64,000 bases of DNA from Piezodorus guildinii (GCA_023052935.1 CM041292.1:137840951-137904950); one strand, 5' to 3'. Shown: positions 21,335 through 32,984, counted from the stretch's first letter. Made by a program: numbers and translations. The notes: generated from the letters alone by a model not told the origin.

Positions 21335-21759
21335 GCATGGTTGGAGAATGGAAACTGAAACGTTGGCAAACAATAAATAGTTGAAACTATTTAGTTGTTT
21401 CATTTAATGACCGTCACCCGGACTAATTCCTTGCATTAATTCTCAACGGTCAACTAATTACATCCACAACCATATACAGTATGTTAGAAACATATGTTTT
21501 AGATTGAATAATATAACAACTTTAAAATTATGTACAATAATCAGTTAGGTTTAAGCTCTATTCGTCACTTTAAATTACTTTCCACAATTTTGTACATAAG
21601 GTAACATTTTTTTCTAAACTCTTCAGGTTTCCAAGGGTTCATTATACATCCATATAATTAATCATAGGTTCGGAAAAAAATGACCAAAACACATATTTTT
21701 AATCTTTTCTCCTTTAGTTGAATACCAAATTCATTCAACTATAATACAATACAAAATTA

Positions 21760-22210
21760 TCCGTATTTTATCAATATTAATAAGATGATATGGTTCGTTT
21801 AATCGAGTCTACAAAATTTAATATCGGCAATTAAACTCTGCCGGGCTATTTTAATCAGTATAAATCCTACATGGTAATAAAACCTATTAAGTTTCACATT
21901 GATATAGCAAATTTAATCAAAATATTTTGAGCATTATTTTTTTTAGAATATCCTAAAAAGGTGCAATATGCATAGTATAAAGTGGCTCTTCTAGTTAGCT
22001 GACTTTGATGAAAAAGTTTCTGTAACATCTTGGGCGTATAGTTGTCTTTAATACAAAATTCCAGTTGTATATAACTCATTATTTCTTAGGTAGACCTACT
22101 ACACACACACATACCTTTTTTTGAGACTTGGCCATTTGGAAACGTCTATTTTCGGTGTAAAACCCAATCGGAAACTTATCATGATCGCAATACCTTGCCA
22201 TATATATAAT
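21760..22210 (+). repeat. dispersed repeat family D, copy 2
   Basis: Contains TTTAATCAAAAT, AAAAAGGTGCAATATGCATAG, TATAAAGTGGCTCTTCT, GTAACATCTTGGGCGTATAG, a CACACACACA run and GATCGCAATACCTT in the same order as the copy at 50950-51610. Confidence 0.75.
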
Positions 22211-22319
22211 ATTTATCAGCCAAATTTAAATTATGCAAACAAATAATAATAAGAAGTACTGGACAAACAATTAAATTACCTTCACTTACCTGTATATAAA
22301 ATACATAGTAATAGAAAAA

Positions 22320-22540
22320 GTCATGGGTTCAAACGCGCAGATGGATCTATGATTTTTTAATGGGAGTAAAAAAATCCTTAGTTATGCCGTCCTTTGTAGG
22401 GGAAGTTAAAAGGTGGTCCCGAGCCTGTGCGAAGATCCCTATCCTAATTAAACCTGGATAAGCAAAATTTATTACTCCCACTGTAGCATCGTCCGATTAG
22501 TCATAGTAGCATAAAGTGGCTTTAAATAAATAAACAAACC
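22320..22540 (+). repeat. SINE family 2, 5'-truncated copy
   Basis: Begins inside the tRNA-like head (TCATGGGTTCAAACG, box B region), followed by the family body (CCTTAGTTATGCCGTCCTTTG, GAAGATCCCTATCC, ACTCCCACTGTAGCATCGTC, CATAGTAGCATAAAGTGGC) and an AAATAAATAAAC tail. Confidence 0.85.
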
Positions 22541-22542
22541 AA

Positions 22543-23180
22543 CATAGTAATGGAAAGTATTTGGATAGTGACAATTTTTCAATTCCAGTTGCCGGAAATA
22601 CATGATTTAGGGTATCCTGAGTCAAAATTAACAAGTCCTGAAAAAAAAGTCTGTCTGTTAAAAAACAAAAGTCGTAGGAAACTGAAATTTTATATTTAAA
22701 ACAACTATACGCCCGAGATGTTACATCAACGTTTTCACCAGAATCGACTGACCGTAATTGCCACTTCATATTATGTATTTTGCAACTTTTTACGGTATTC
22801 TTAAAAAAAACTCTAATGATTTCGATTAAAATCGCTATATCGATGTAAAATTTAATGAGTTTTAATATGATGTAGGTTTAATTCTGATTAAAATAGTTCG
22901 ACAGGCCTTATACGCTAATCTTTTGAATTTTCCTACTCTAAGGTATCTTTTATTTTATACATTCAAAAAAGTAGCCATATCAACTTATTAGAATTTATAA
23001 AACGTGGCTAAATATATAAGAGAAAAAAGTTTGATAACCAATTCAGAATGAAAAAGGGAAAAATATTGTTCAATGTAGTTTTTGGTATTTTTAACATAAA
23101 AAATAGTAACATGGTTGTATAATATGCCGTTGGAAAGCTAAAGATTATAGAATAAAATATTAATTTATGTAAAAAGCTGT
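22543..23180 (-). repeat. dispersed repeat family D, copy 3
   Basis: Reverse-complement match to 50950-51610: TGGAAAGTAT, ATACGCCCGAGATGTTACAT, TTTTTACGGTATTC, TGTAAAATTTAATG, CGACAGG, then AAGGTATCTTTTATTTTAT and GCCGTTGGAAAGCTAAAGAT further out. It lies inverted relative to copy 2, with a SINE between. Confidence 0.75.
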
Positions 23181-23353
23181 AAACATTAATCCATAAAGAC
23201 GAAAAGTATATAGTGATTATTGTAGATAATAATTTCTATTGTTAAGTTATTTAATCTAAAACACATGTTTTCATTGAAATAAATTTAATTATTTACTTTA
23301 TCTGAATTTTGTTTGTATGTCACATGTAACCTGTGACCTACATAAATATAATA

Positions 23354-23663
23354 TGTTACTGTTTATTGTTTGTTTATTCGTTTAACGTCACTTTATGCTA
23401 CTGTGGCTAATCGGACGATGCTACAGTGGGGGTCCTGAATTTTGCCTATCCAGGTTTTAATAGGATAGGATCTTTAACGAGTACCTCACATCGCACAGGG
23501 TCGGGACCACCTTTTAACGTTCCCTCCGAAGGACGGCATAACTAAGGATTTTTTACTTCCATTAAAAAATCCTAGGGCCACCCGCAGGTTTGAACCCAGA
23601 ACCTTTGGCATAGAAAGCTGTTATGCTAGCAACTACGCTATGGGTGACCCCTAATCTGTTACT
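23354..23663 (-). mobile_element. tRNA-derived SINE (family 2), full length
   Basis: Element about 23361-23656, minus strand. The head has CATAGCGTAGTTGCTAGCA (box A) and GGTTCTGGGTTCAAACC (box B). The body is shared with 22320-22540 and 52960-53150, and the tail ends in AATAAACAAAC-type repeats. It is flanked by TGTTACT (23354-23360 and 23657-23663), part of an imperfect 12-bp match, the probable TSD. Different from SINE family 1 in head and body. Confidence 0.88.
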
Positions 23664-23999
23664 CTATAATGCAATACTTTCTTGTTTTATTATTATATTC
23701 ATTATATATTTTTTTCTTATCTTCATAAAAGCTGTATGCGAACTATTTATCATAATTTTCTTGATGGATAAACTTCTAGCGGATGTAAAACAAAACCCTA
23801 AAAATTACCCATGGCTTTGAATTTTGAGTAGAAACAGAAGTCATTATATACTAATTAAATGTTTAAGAAAAAGACAAAACCTTGCGATGATTGGTATGGT
23901 AATCTTTTTAGAAAACAATTTTCCATCAAAAGGGAAAAGTTTTGTTTTTGTTTTTTTCGTTTTGTAGAGGAAAAAAAAAGGAGCGTTGAAACAAGAGAG

Positions 24000-24360
24000 G
24001 AAATGAAAGGACAAAAGGGCAGGGGATGAATAAACAGCGATGATTAAGATGAGGCTAAAACCCGAGGAGTCTTAAAACCGCAGCGAGAGTTTAAAAACAG
24101 GGCATACGTATTCAAATGAAGGGAGGAGGACAGGGGTGGTAATGAGGCTAGGCTCTATTCCTCCAATCACCGCTCAGAAAGTCAACGTATTAACTCAGGG
24201 TCCTCATCACGCGGCAGCCGCCTCTCTCATTCTAAATTTCATTTCCATCCCTGCTCGGATCTTGTATAACATCGCCTTCTTATAAAGACCTTTTATTTTC
24301 CCCTTCCATCACTGCCTTCCTCTCACCGAATTCCCTCTTATTGAGTTTACCCGTGAAAAA
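24000..24360. other. GC-richer, repeat-free patch in a long intron
   Basis: Purine-rich up to about 24130, then pyrimidine-rich with GCGGCAGCCGCC near 24213. Not repeated in the window and no convincing reading frame. Possible cis-regulatory element by composition only. Confidence 0.25.
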
Positions 24361-25578
24361 CAATAAGAAATCCTTCCCAGAGGCGATTTTCAAGACAGTA
24401 AAATTCACTCGTCGAGTCCCTTCTACTCTTTCTTTTGTTTTATTCTTCCAGAAAATGATGAATAAAAAATTAGTAGAATGTGTCTTTGCGGGAAAGGAAA
24501 AATACTTGGCAATCCACGGATCTTTTTGGTAAAAACCCTCATTCAGTCAAGTAGAACTTAATCGATTTCGACATTAGAGATTTCGGCCATTTTAAAAAGG
24601 GTCTTTGCTTTGCATAGGTCACCGCTTTTATTTGCTTGAATGCTAATATGCTAAATTGAAAAAATGAATATACTGAAAATATTGTATTTCAAACATTCTT
24701 TCCTACTCTATTTCAGGAAAAAAGGTCGTGTTATTCTACAGCTTGGTAACCTTTTTTATTCAAATTAAAAAATTCGGGATCCATTTACTGGGACCACAAC
24801 TAAATAAATAATATTCAACCATTAACGCTCAAATTCGAACCATTTGACTTAAGACATCTTGCTCATTCTCCCACTTCTTAGTTATTTCAAATTTAACCAC
24901 AATCATTATAAATTGAGAGGTGTTATTTGATAAAATATTATTCAAAATCCGCATATCAGTTCTAGGAATCCCTTTCATCATCATGGTGTGTTCCTTGTGA
25001 GGATAAATAGTTCAGCATTGTGCACTTTCATAATTAAACAGATACTTGAATCATAACTACTCCTTAATTAAGGGATTCTTCGTTTATAGTTAGAGATTCT
25101 GATAAACACAGCTATATGTGAGATACTAATACTTATGGCTCGTAAAGATGAATTCTTATTTTATTAATGTTGCTTGCCTATCGGGTTAAGGTTAGTTAGT
25201 TAACTATTAATTTTATAGTGATCCCTACAAGCAGGAGAATCAACAAATGTTGATAAAATTAAAATAAACTAACAGAAACATCCTTAAAATGTCTCTAAAT
25301 ACTGTAAAAGAAAAATCCAGAAATTTTTAAGATAACGAGATAGTAAAATAGGTTAAGAAGAAAAATTGTAGATAACAATATAAATAGTCGATAAATGTAT
25401 TTTAATTTGAAGATGAAATTAATCTCATATAAGACTTGTCTGCGGCGTATAAAATCAAGATTTAGGCATATGGAAGGTCATCATATATATGGTAAATGGG
25501 ATGCCGTGTTTGCTCATTTCAAACAAAAACGTTATCGTATAACATTTTCAACCCTTTGCAGATCCAGTTAAGCCGCAT

Positions 25579-25616
<38 letters not shown>

Positions 25617-26459
25617 GGAGTAATATAAAATAAAGGCATAAAAAAATAAAGGTAACTCTCACAAAAAAAAAAAAAATGTTTTACCAAGGTAATGCACTTT
25701 CTTGAGGGTTGCAACGGCGAAACTCCCTCCTTTACCTTACTCTCTTTACACCTCTTCTACCGAAAATACCCCAAATGTATCTGTTTTCTACCCTTAATTA
25801 CAATATTTAGTCTTACAAGGAGATCGTAAAAAAATATTAAGAGAAAAGTTGTTTTGTTTTCTTTTCTTGTCGGAAATTTTAAGACCTTTGTTCTTTGAGT
25901 TCTTATATGTGTACTAAAAAAATATAATATATTAATGAATTGAAAATTACAATATTGTTAAATATTCATATCTGAATATGGTTTCGAAACATTGCACACA
26001 AATTAGAAATATATTTAAATCCTAGAAAATAAATTTTATAACAATAAAGCTAATCGAATTTGCCCTATCTCCAAATGATTCCGTTTAAAGCTTATAGAAA
26101 TCCTCTGCTTTTTACAATGGTTTTTACTATCGTTTTATTTATCAGAATTGACATAATATAATACCTATTTCATAGCTTTTATAGCACGTCGTTCGTTTTT
26201 ATAGAGTTAATCACTCAAGATAAAATCATTTTTGTGAATCGAATCCGATATTATTATTTTTACTTATATATTTAAAATAGTTAAACGGTACAAATGTTAA
26301 AATTAATACAATCAGTTGACTTATTTTAAATATACCGGTGCTTGCCTTAACGAACAAGGATAGATAGTAAAATAAATGAAAGGATATAAGTTGCCAGCAG
26401 ATGTTTTAGCTTCTATAAGAAAGGATTTATCGGGGAAAAAAGTGTCCGAAAACACACAA
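24361..26459. other. intronic spacer, no gene seen
   Basis: AT-rich, with a 30-base poly(A) run at 25583-25612 and a shorter one at 25663-25676. No repeat family or coding sequence recognised. Confidence 0.45.
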
Positions 26460-26760
26460 AAAAAAAAGTAGTTTATAAAAACAAGTTCTTCATACCGATT
26501 GTCACCTATGTAAGTGAATCTTGGACTCTACCCGAATGGCACTGCAAATACAAGCGAAGGTGATGCGATATTAAAAAATAATGGAAGAGAGGGAAACATA
26601 ACAATCGGTAAGCTTTAGATAATATTGAACAACACCAACTAAAACGGTTCCCCGTCAGTATATGAGACGAGGGTCGAAGGTGTGGCAAGGTGCAATCCAG
26701 GAGGCCTTTTGTAGAAGAGGATTGTTGGATCATGTTCTGCAGAAAATATCTTCACGCCTT
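26460..26760 (+). pseudogene. RTE-like LINE, C-terminal remnant
   Basis: Reads YKNKFFIPIVTYVSESWTL, then in a shifted frame MALQIQAKVMRY, KIMEERET and RRGSKVWQGAIQEA. The YG.E.WTL-like block followed by the basic helix that ends such proteins suggests an RTE-type LINE. Several stops. The opposite-strand frame 26506-26733 is a shadow. Confidence 0.5.
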
Positions 26761-28270
26761 TAGAGGTTTCTGGTGGTGAGAAAAAGAATATATAAATATA
26801 TACTAATTAAACATCACTTGCTACTCTCAATGCCTTTTGTTTAATTTTTTTTTATTGAAATCATATATTTTCGATAATACATTCATAAGATAAGTACTGT
26901 AAAATTAAGCGCTTAAAACTTTATAAAAAAAACTAATCCGAACATTAAGAAAAAAAAACAACCAAAAGAATTGAAATTTATTATTAAAATTTTAATTTCG
27001 GAATTTAATAATCTTGAAATGTGAAATTATATATTCCGGAGAAATCTGTTTTCGTCAATAGATTACAATAGTTTTGTATTGGAATAATAATCTAATAAAT
27101 TGTCAAAAACACTAATTACATTTTGTTAAGTGCTAATCTCCATTAATCACTAGACTTTCCTGTTTAGTTATTGTTACAAAATTTAAGAAGCATTATTTAT
27201 AAATAATTTCAAAATATTATGGAATAACAAATTAATGTACCATTAAAACATATGTCACGAACCGTTTTAGTATTTCAAAAGAGAACAAAGACATGTAAGG
27301 GAGGGAAGAGAAAAAGGTTTTATATGTCGCTGTAAATCCTGGCTGAGCCTAGTGGATTACATGAGAAATTAAGGATGGCTCTACCATCTGGATCTGTTAA
27401 CCGCAATGTATTGGACTGCGTGAAAGAACGTCATTATAGAGAGTGCTTTGCGAAAATGTGTATAAGAAACACAGAACCGACTTGAAGTACGGATACTTCA
27501 GGCGGTACATGATGTATTTTCAACAAATTTTAACAGTCTCCTTAGTTACATGTCATCTTTGTTGTTTTCATCGTTTACATTTTTTTTTACTATCTGGAAC
27601 ATAAGAATCTTTAAGCAAGCAATAGAAAAAAAAACTCTTCTAAAAGACTTACCTTATCGAATATCATTATTTTAGATGTACTATATTTTACCTATAAGCT
27701 CAGGATTTAAAAAAAAAAAATATATTCTATGCCAGGTTAAGTCTTTCACCTTTATTTTATTATCTAATAATGTTTAATACTTACATTTATGACCTTAATG
27801 TATGACCAAAGAAATAATAAATATTTTGCATTGTAATAGTACTAGGGAATTAGTATATCTCTCTTATAATCATTCCGTGATTCGGAGTAGTACAGTAATA
27901 ATAAGTGTATGTTGTCAGCTAATATACCGTGGCTGGAAAACGGTTCTTTTTAAGTTAACTGGCTCTATGCGCCACGAAATTATGGTATACTTACCTTGGA
28001 CCTAATGGGCCTTTAGGGTATATGGGATCCTATAAGAGGAGATATACTCATGCCAAGATTTATCTTATCGTCTGTTTAATGTTAATGCCACCCTTAAGAA
28101 CGGGGCCCTCATTTATATCTTCACAGCTACTAGCTATTTATTAACTGTTAGTGTAGATGTTATGGTCCAAATATATTTCAACATTTTCTAATACCCGGCC
28201 TCTGGTATTTCATAATTAAACCATAAACTGCGCTAGTATTAAAATGGTTTAACCAAAACTATTATATATA

Positions 28271-28331
<61 letters not shown>

Positions 28332-28569
28332 TTATTTATTATAAGGAAATAAGAAATTATAAATTAAGAAGGATAAATAATTTTTAAAGACCTAAGACAA
28401 AATAAATTTTAGTAAAAAAACTAGAATATCAAAATGTCGATACATTTTATTGTACTCGGGATTATTACGGGATTATTATTATGATTATACGGGAGGGGTG
28501 ATGGAACCCTTACCATTCGGCATATTTTTCAAGAATTCTCTTATTACTCATCACACCTGAATAAAATTG
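26761..28569. other. intronic spacer with a (TA)n tract
   Basis: No gene seen. A (TA)n microsatellite with one interruption lies at 28263-28331. A 67-codon frame at 27802-28005 has no recognisable motif. Confidence 0.45.
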
Positions 28570-28897
28570 TACTAAGCCCGAATATTCCAGCGGTCCTGGG
28601 TGATAGAGAGGAAACCATTGAATTAGTTTTTGATTTTCTTAAGGAGTAGTCATTATTATCGAAATTATAAAGACCACTCCTAGTCAGTTTTTTTATCAAT
28701 ACTTTTTTTTTTTTATAAGTATTACTATTATCATCTATTTTATTTATCTTTTTAAACTATTGTTTACATAATAATCTTTTTTTTTCTCTCAATTACTGAT
28801 TACCTAATAGTTCTTTCTTATAAAGGTCGAATATGCCTATAGTGTCTAGGCGTTGATGACCTTAGGGTTTTACGCCTTAAAAACAAAACAAACAAAC
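28570..28897 (+). pseudogene. RNase H-type LINE, extreme 3' end
   Basis: Reads IPAVLGDREETIELVFDFLKE before the stop, the usual C-terminal helix of I-like LINE proteins that follow an RNase H domain (LGD.E....L..FL...). The 3' UTR ends GCGTTGATGACCTTAGGG, TTTTACGCC and an (AAAC)n tail at 28877-28897. 5' truncation removes everything else. Confidence 0.7.
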
Positions 28898-29102
28898 TCC
28901 GGATTATTACATCTCTCTTATACCCATTCCGTGATTCGAAGATTTATACAAGAAAATTTATCGACCTTTTTGTATTATAATTTTTGACTATCAGATATCG
29001 GGTCTTAAGTCATTATTTTTATTTTTTTTTTTTTGGATTAAATAACATCTATTCTATTGGCCTAGCTTTTACAAATTTGTTGAAAAATACCTTTTTGAGT
29101 CT

Positions 29103-29939
29103 AATTAGGTTTCTGTAAACACATAACCTTTACTCTTAGACGAAAATCCTGTCCGCCAGTTTATTTCAACTTATTACCGATTCCTCTCTCAGATACAGTC
29201 CGGTATCTTGGCTTACTGTTAGACAAAAGATTGACTTGGAACCCACATACAAGACTTAAAAGACAAGAACTCAACCGACGATTCGGACAGTTATACCGAC
29301 TACTCAACAGAAAATCTGAACTTACAGTTGAAAACAAATTATTAATCTACAAGACAATACTGAAGCCCATCTGGACCTACGGACTTGAGCTGTGGGGGAC
29401 AGCTAAACGTTCTAACATCAAACGCATTCAATCCTTCCAATCCAAAGTCCTCCGTACAATAGTAAATGCTCCTTATTATGTCTCCAATTATACCTTGCAC
29501 CACGACCTTGATGTTCCATTTATTTCAGACCTAATTCCATCCAAGTTTTCCAACTTCCACCAGAACCTCATTCATCATCCTAATCCTTTAGCTCAATCCC
29601 TATCCAGCTCCACTCATCCATACAACCCACCTAGAAGGTTGAAACGGCAGTGGCCCCGCGACCTTTTGTAAATATATTGGAGTTCTAGCACTGGCTAGAT
29701 TCTCCACTCAATGTGATGTATGTATGAGTGTGTGTATGTGTATATAGGTATAAGTGAATTATTGACTTTTGTATTGATTCATTATTGTGTATATATTTTA
29801 TTGTAATTTTATGTTGTGTAAATATTGTATGAATGTAGTATGTTTGATATCATTCAGCAATACTATTAATGTCCAAATTTGGACAGATTGTAAAATTTTC
29901 TCAATAAAAATTGTTATTACTAAAAAAAAATTAGGTTTC
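29103..29939 (+). mobile_element. 5'-truncated LINE (family C), young, with 11-bp TSD
   Basis: The element is 29114-29928, flanked by AATTAGGTTTC at 29103-29113 and 29929-29939. It contains the last 185 codons of ORF2, a 3' UTR with the palindrome GTCCAAATTTGGAC (29871-29884), AATAAA just upstream of the end and a short A tail. The intact reading frame and perfect TSD mark a recent insertion. The active source lies outside this window. Confidence 0.93.
29114..29671 (+). pseudogene. family-C LINE ORF2, C-terminal 185 residues, frame intact
   Basis: Open from the truncation point: CKHITFTLRRKSCPPV, VRYLGLLLDKRLTWNPHTRLKR, LLIYKTILKPIWTYGLELWGTA, IQSFQSKVLRTIVNAPYYV, ending NPPRRLKRQWPRDLL. This is the segment after the YADD motif (thumb and C-terminal region) of a jockey-type reverse transcriptase, close to LINE A's C terminus but a separate family. 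It has no start codon of its own and lacks all catalytic motifs. Confidence 0.9.
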
Positions 29940-30188
29940 ATGCAGAATTTTCTCGACCGGTGTCAACTGAAAAGATTTTCTTGAGATTTCTATCAATATT
30001 TATTTCATATAACATCTGAATTTATTGCCAACGTAATATAATTTGAATGATGAAAATAAATATTTTTTTTTCTTTTTTTGAGTAATATTATTTTCGGAAT
30101 CAGCTCACCGAAATGACAAAAATAAATATATTATTCAATAAGGTTTTTCATTTGAAATATCTCAAGAATTTAATTTTTTATATACTTA

Positions 30189-30840
30189 CTAGCTGACCCG
30201 AAAAACGTTGTTTTGCCGTATAAATTATTTCTAGGAAATTTCTAGTGTAGAAAACAAATAACTAACTTATTGTAAGTGTGTAAGGATAAGGTATATGAGT
30301 GAAAGAGGTATGGAGCGCTGTGGCGATGAGGAAATATTAAAATAACAAAACAATGAACCTTACTTTTTTTAAAATTTATTCCTTAAAATTATATTTATCA
30401 TCAATTAATTACGACGGAAAGACTAACAAACAATATCAACCTCTTAATGCTATAGTGTGAACAGTATTTTTTGTCAGCCATCTTTAGCTAACACAAACAA
30501 ACGGGATGGTTTACCCGCTCGAGAGAATGCCACGTATAATTGTCCATGTGAAGCACATGAGTTACACTAACATAGTTCTATTATCGAGCGGGATGAAAAA
30601 TTATTAAATTACTAAAATGACTATTGAAAAATATTCGTTGGTGATATAAGGGTGAAAATTTAGGGTTTTGTGTATTTTTCAATGCAACATAATAAAAAAT
30701 TAAAAATAAATGTATCCAAAAAATTAAAACTGTTAGGAGTAGACAATCTATTTAATATGCATATAAAATTCCATAAAAATCGATCGAGCCGTTTCGAAGG
30801 AGTATGGTAACTAACATTGTGACACGAGAATGGTGTTATT
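30189..30840 (-). mobile_element. Helitron remnant
   Basis: On the minus strand the 3' end is GGGTCAGCTAG|T (CTAG at 30189-30192), preceded by an AAAAC/GTTTT hairpin, as Helitrons require. A helicase C-terminus lies at 30474-30560. The 5' side holds CTCGTGTCACAATGTTAG and the complement of GATCGAGCCGTTTCGAAGG, sequences I know from memory at 5' ends of insect Helitrons. Most of the Rep-helicase gene is deleted. The 5' boundary is approximate. Confidence 0.82.
30474..30560 (-). pseudogene. Helitron helicase, C-terminal fragment
   Basis: The minus strand reads SCASHGQLYVAFSRAGKPSR followed by LFVLAKDG and a stop. This is the conserved end of the Pif1-like helicase of Helitron proteins (SHGQLYVA.SR.GKP). 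The rest of the protein is absent. Confidence 0.85.
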
Positions 30841-31089
30841 AGATCTGAGTAATCTATGCCAATTACTGAAATTATTTATTTATAATGATCTAATTAGCTT
30901 TTGTACATTCAGTGTGGGTCTAAATTTTAATACTGGAGTTACTGCGATCTAGTAATAATTTTTAATTGCGTTAATACACTTGGTTCATGATGATTAGCCC
31001 TTATAGTTAAATAATCGCAAGATATAACAATACGTGCTCATTTTACTTTTCATTTGGAGTATGTCCCGGGTGACAGGAGGTCTTGAATA

Positions 31090-31320
31090 CTTAAAGGGAT
31101 AAATGACTAATTAAATTCAAGTGGGGAGCCGGGCGTGGAGTGGAGTCGAGGAGTGTCGGTGCCCTCTTGCGGCTATTCATTACCGAACCTGCCCGCTGGC
31201 TCTTCCTCTACCTGTCGGCAATAAAACAAAAATGTACCAGTAATTGCCTACTGCCTCCTAATTGATAATTAAGACCGTTATTTGGTATATCATACCAATT
31301 AATAATTAGGCAGTTAACTG
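31090..31320. other. GC-rich non-coding patch with palindromes and TAAT sites
   Basis: A GC-rich block (31120-31210) is followed by clustered TAATTA/AATTAAT cores and the palindrome TTGGTATatcATACCAA (31282-31298), itself flanked by inverted CTAATTGATAATTAA and TTAATAATTAG. Not repeated elsewhere in the window and no reading frame. Composition and site clustering suggest an intronic enhancer; unproven. Confidence 0.35.
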
Positions 31321-31639
31321 TGCGCTGGATAAAATAATGTACAAAAAGTATAAAATATTTAGTGCAAACTAATTATTACACTCATGCAACAGGTATCTAT
31401 CAATGCCAAAATAAAACATGTAGCCAGGTAAAAGTACTAATAGAGAAAAATAGAAAATGTCAAATAAATAAAACAAGAGAAAATAAATATAAACAGGAGA
31501 AAAAAAATATCGTATTTATAGTTAAATAAAATGTTATGAAAAATCGGTATGCTGTGCTATAGCTACCCAATTAAGTTGGGTACATACTTAAACATCATTT
31601 TGTTTGTTTATTTATGAATAAAGTGTATCTCTCTCAGTC

Positions 31640-32335
31640 AATAATGATCTAACTGTTGCCTCTCAAAATCTCCAATCCTCACACACGAGACCTTGAGGTA
31701 TCGTTTCAGAATTGGAGAGTTAAAATTAATTCCAATAAATCTCAACAAATAACCTTTACCCTACGTCGTAAATCTATGACAACATGCCCAATAGTATCCT
31801 TTAATAACATCCCGCTTGTTACAGTTGAACAGATCCGTTACCTAGGACTTCTAATTTAAAAACGTCTAACATGGAATCTAAACTGCAACGACAAGAACCT
31901 GCCCGCCGATTTCGGTTGCTTTAACACTTACTGGACAGATGCTCTAACCTTCCACTTAACTACAAAAGGCTCATCTACATGACCATCATAAGACCTATCT
32001 GGACTTACGGAATTGAGCTTTGAAGCTCCACTAAACCTTCAAATACTTCCCGTCTTTAATCCTTACAATCCGAAACCCTTCGAAAAATCCTCAACGCTCC
32101 TTACTTTGTCACGAATAAGTGCATCCATAAAGACATTGATATGCCCTATGTAGCTGATTTGGGCCGATCCAGGTATCAATCCTTCCGTGACAAACCCCAC
32201 TCCCACTTCAACCCACTAGTTTCAATCCTTGCTTCCTCTTCCATTCCTGACAATCCTCTGAGACGTCCGAAAAGAAGATGGCCTCGAGACCTTCTAGTTT
32301 AGAATATTTTTAGAGTGCTGCCGATGGGTTTTAAA
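31640..32335 (+). pseudogene. family-A LINE ORF2 C-terminus and 3' UTR, decayed
   Basis: Reads HTRDLEVSFQNWRVKINSNK, SQQITFTLRRKSMTTCP, VEQIRYLGLLI, then stops and frameshifts through segments matching MTIIRPIWTYG, SLQSKILRKILNAPYFVTNK and RRPKRRWPRDLLV of LINE A, ending in its 3' UTR (TTTTTAGAGTGCTGCCGATGGG). No poly(A) tail or TSD recognised. Confidence 0.85.
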
Positions 32336-32495
32336 TTATTTAAAGAATTGTGGAAGTACACCCACTACTTTGCGAAGTAAACTAATCGGGAGGTGATCTG
32401 GATTCGAGCCTCTCCATTAAGCCGCATGAGAAATATGATGTCAGTATGAGGTAGTTGAATAAAGAAAACCCCTCTATTACCTAAATAGGCGATAC

Positions 32496-32805
32496 TGATT
32501 AAAAAAAATAAGATAAACGAATAAAAACGACAGTAAATTCATTAAGAAAAATCACTTTGTGTATCTTATTGAATATTCATCTGTTCTCTTTTCTGACAAC
32601 TAATTAATGACTCAAATGGACCATAGACCATATTTTTTTAAATGCTGAGTTTTAAATATTAAAAATGTATACTATGCGAAGTTACGGTGTGATCGGTAAA
32701 TAAAATTATATTATTGGTGTTAATCCCATTTGATGCATTGATTAAAAAAAATAAGATAAACGAATAAAAACGACAGTAAATTCATTAAGAAAAATCACTT
32801 TGTGT
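32496..32805. repeat. direct repeat, 67 bp perfect, 243 bp apart
   Basis: 32496-32562 and 32739-32805 are identical over 67 bp (start TGATTAAAAAAAATAAGATA, end CACTTTGTGT). The next ~100 bp of each copy also match but with many differences. Confidence 0.9.
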
Positions 32806-32984
32806 TGCGTTATTGAATGATTCTGGTTATTTTTTGACATAATTATTGACTCAAATCGACCAATAGTCCAATTTTCTTTGTAGTTTAAAATATAAATGTA
32901 GGCTTATGACGTGTGTCGAAATATTATTTATTTGTGTATCCATTTGATCATGTATTATATTTATGTACGCGGTATGGTACCTTT

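Larger units (their letters stand above)
21228..21440. mobile_element. Penelope-like element end, inverted duplication
   Basis: Left arm 21228-21306 and right arm about 21357-21440 are near-identical inverted copies (about 78 bp each). Each contains GTTTGCCAACGTTTC, a ~15-bp hairpin and GGTCATTAAATGAAACAACT. The left arm is joined to a complete hammerhead on the minus strand (21296-21334); the right arm keeps only the 3' half (GAAACGTTGGC) on the plus strand. Two element ends therefore lie back to back, an arrangement known for Penelope-like insertions. No coding part is seen nearby. Confidence 0.85.
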
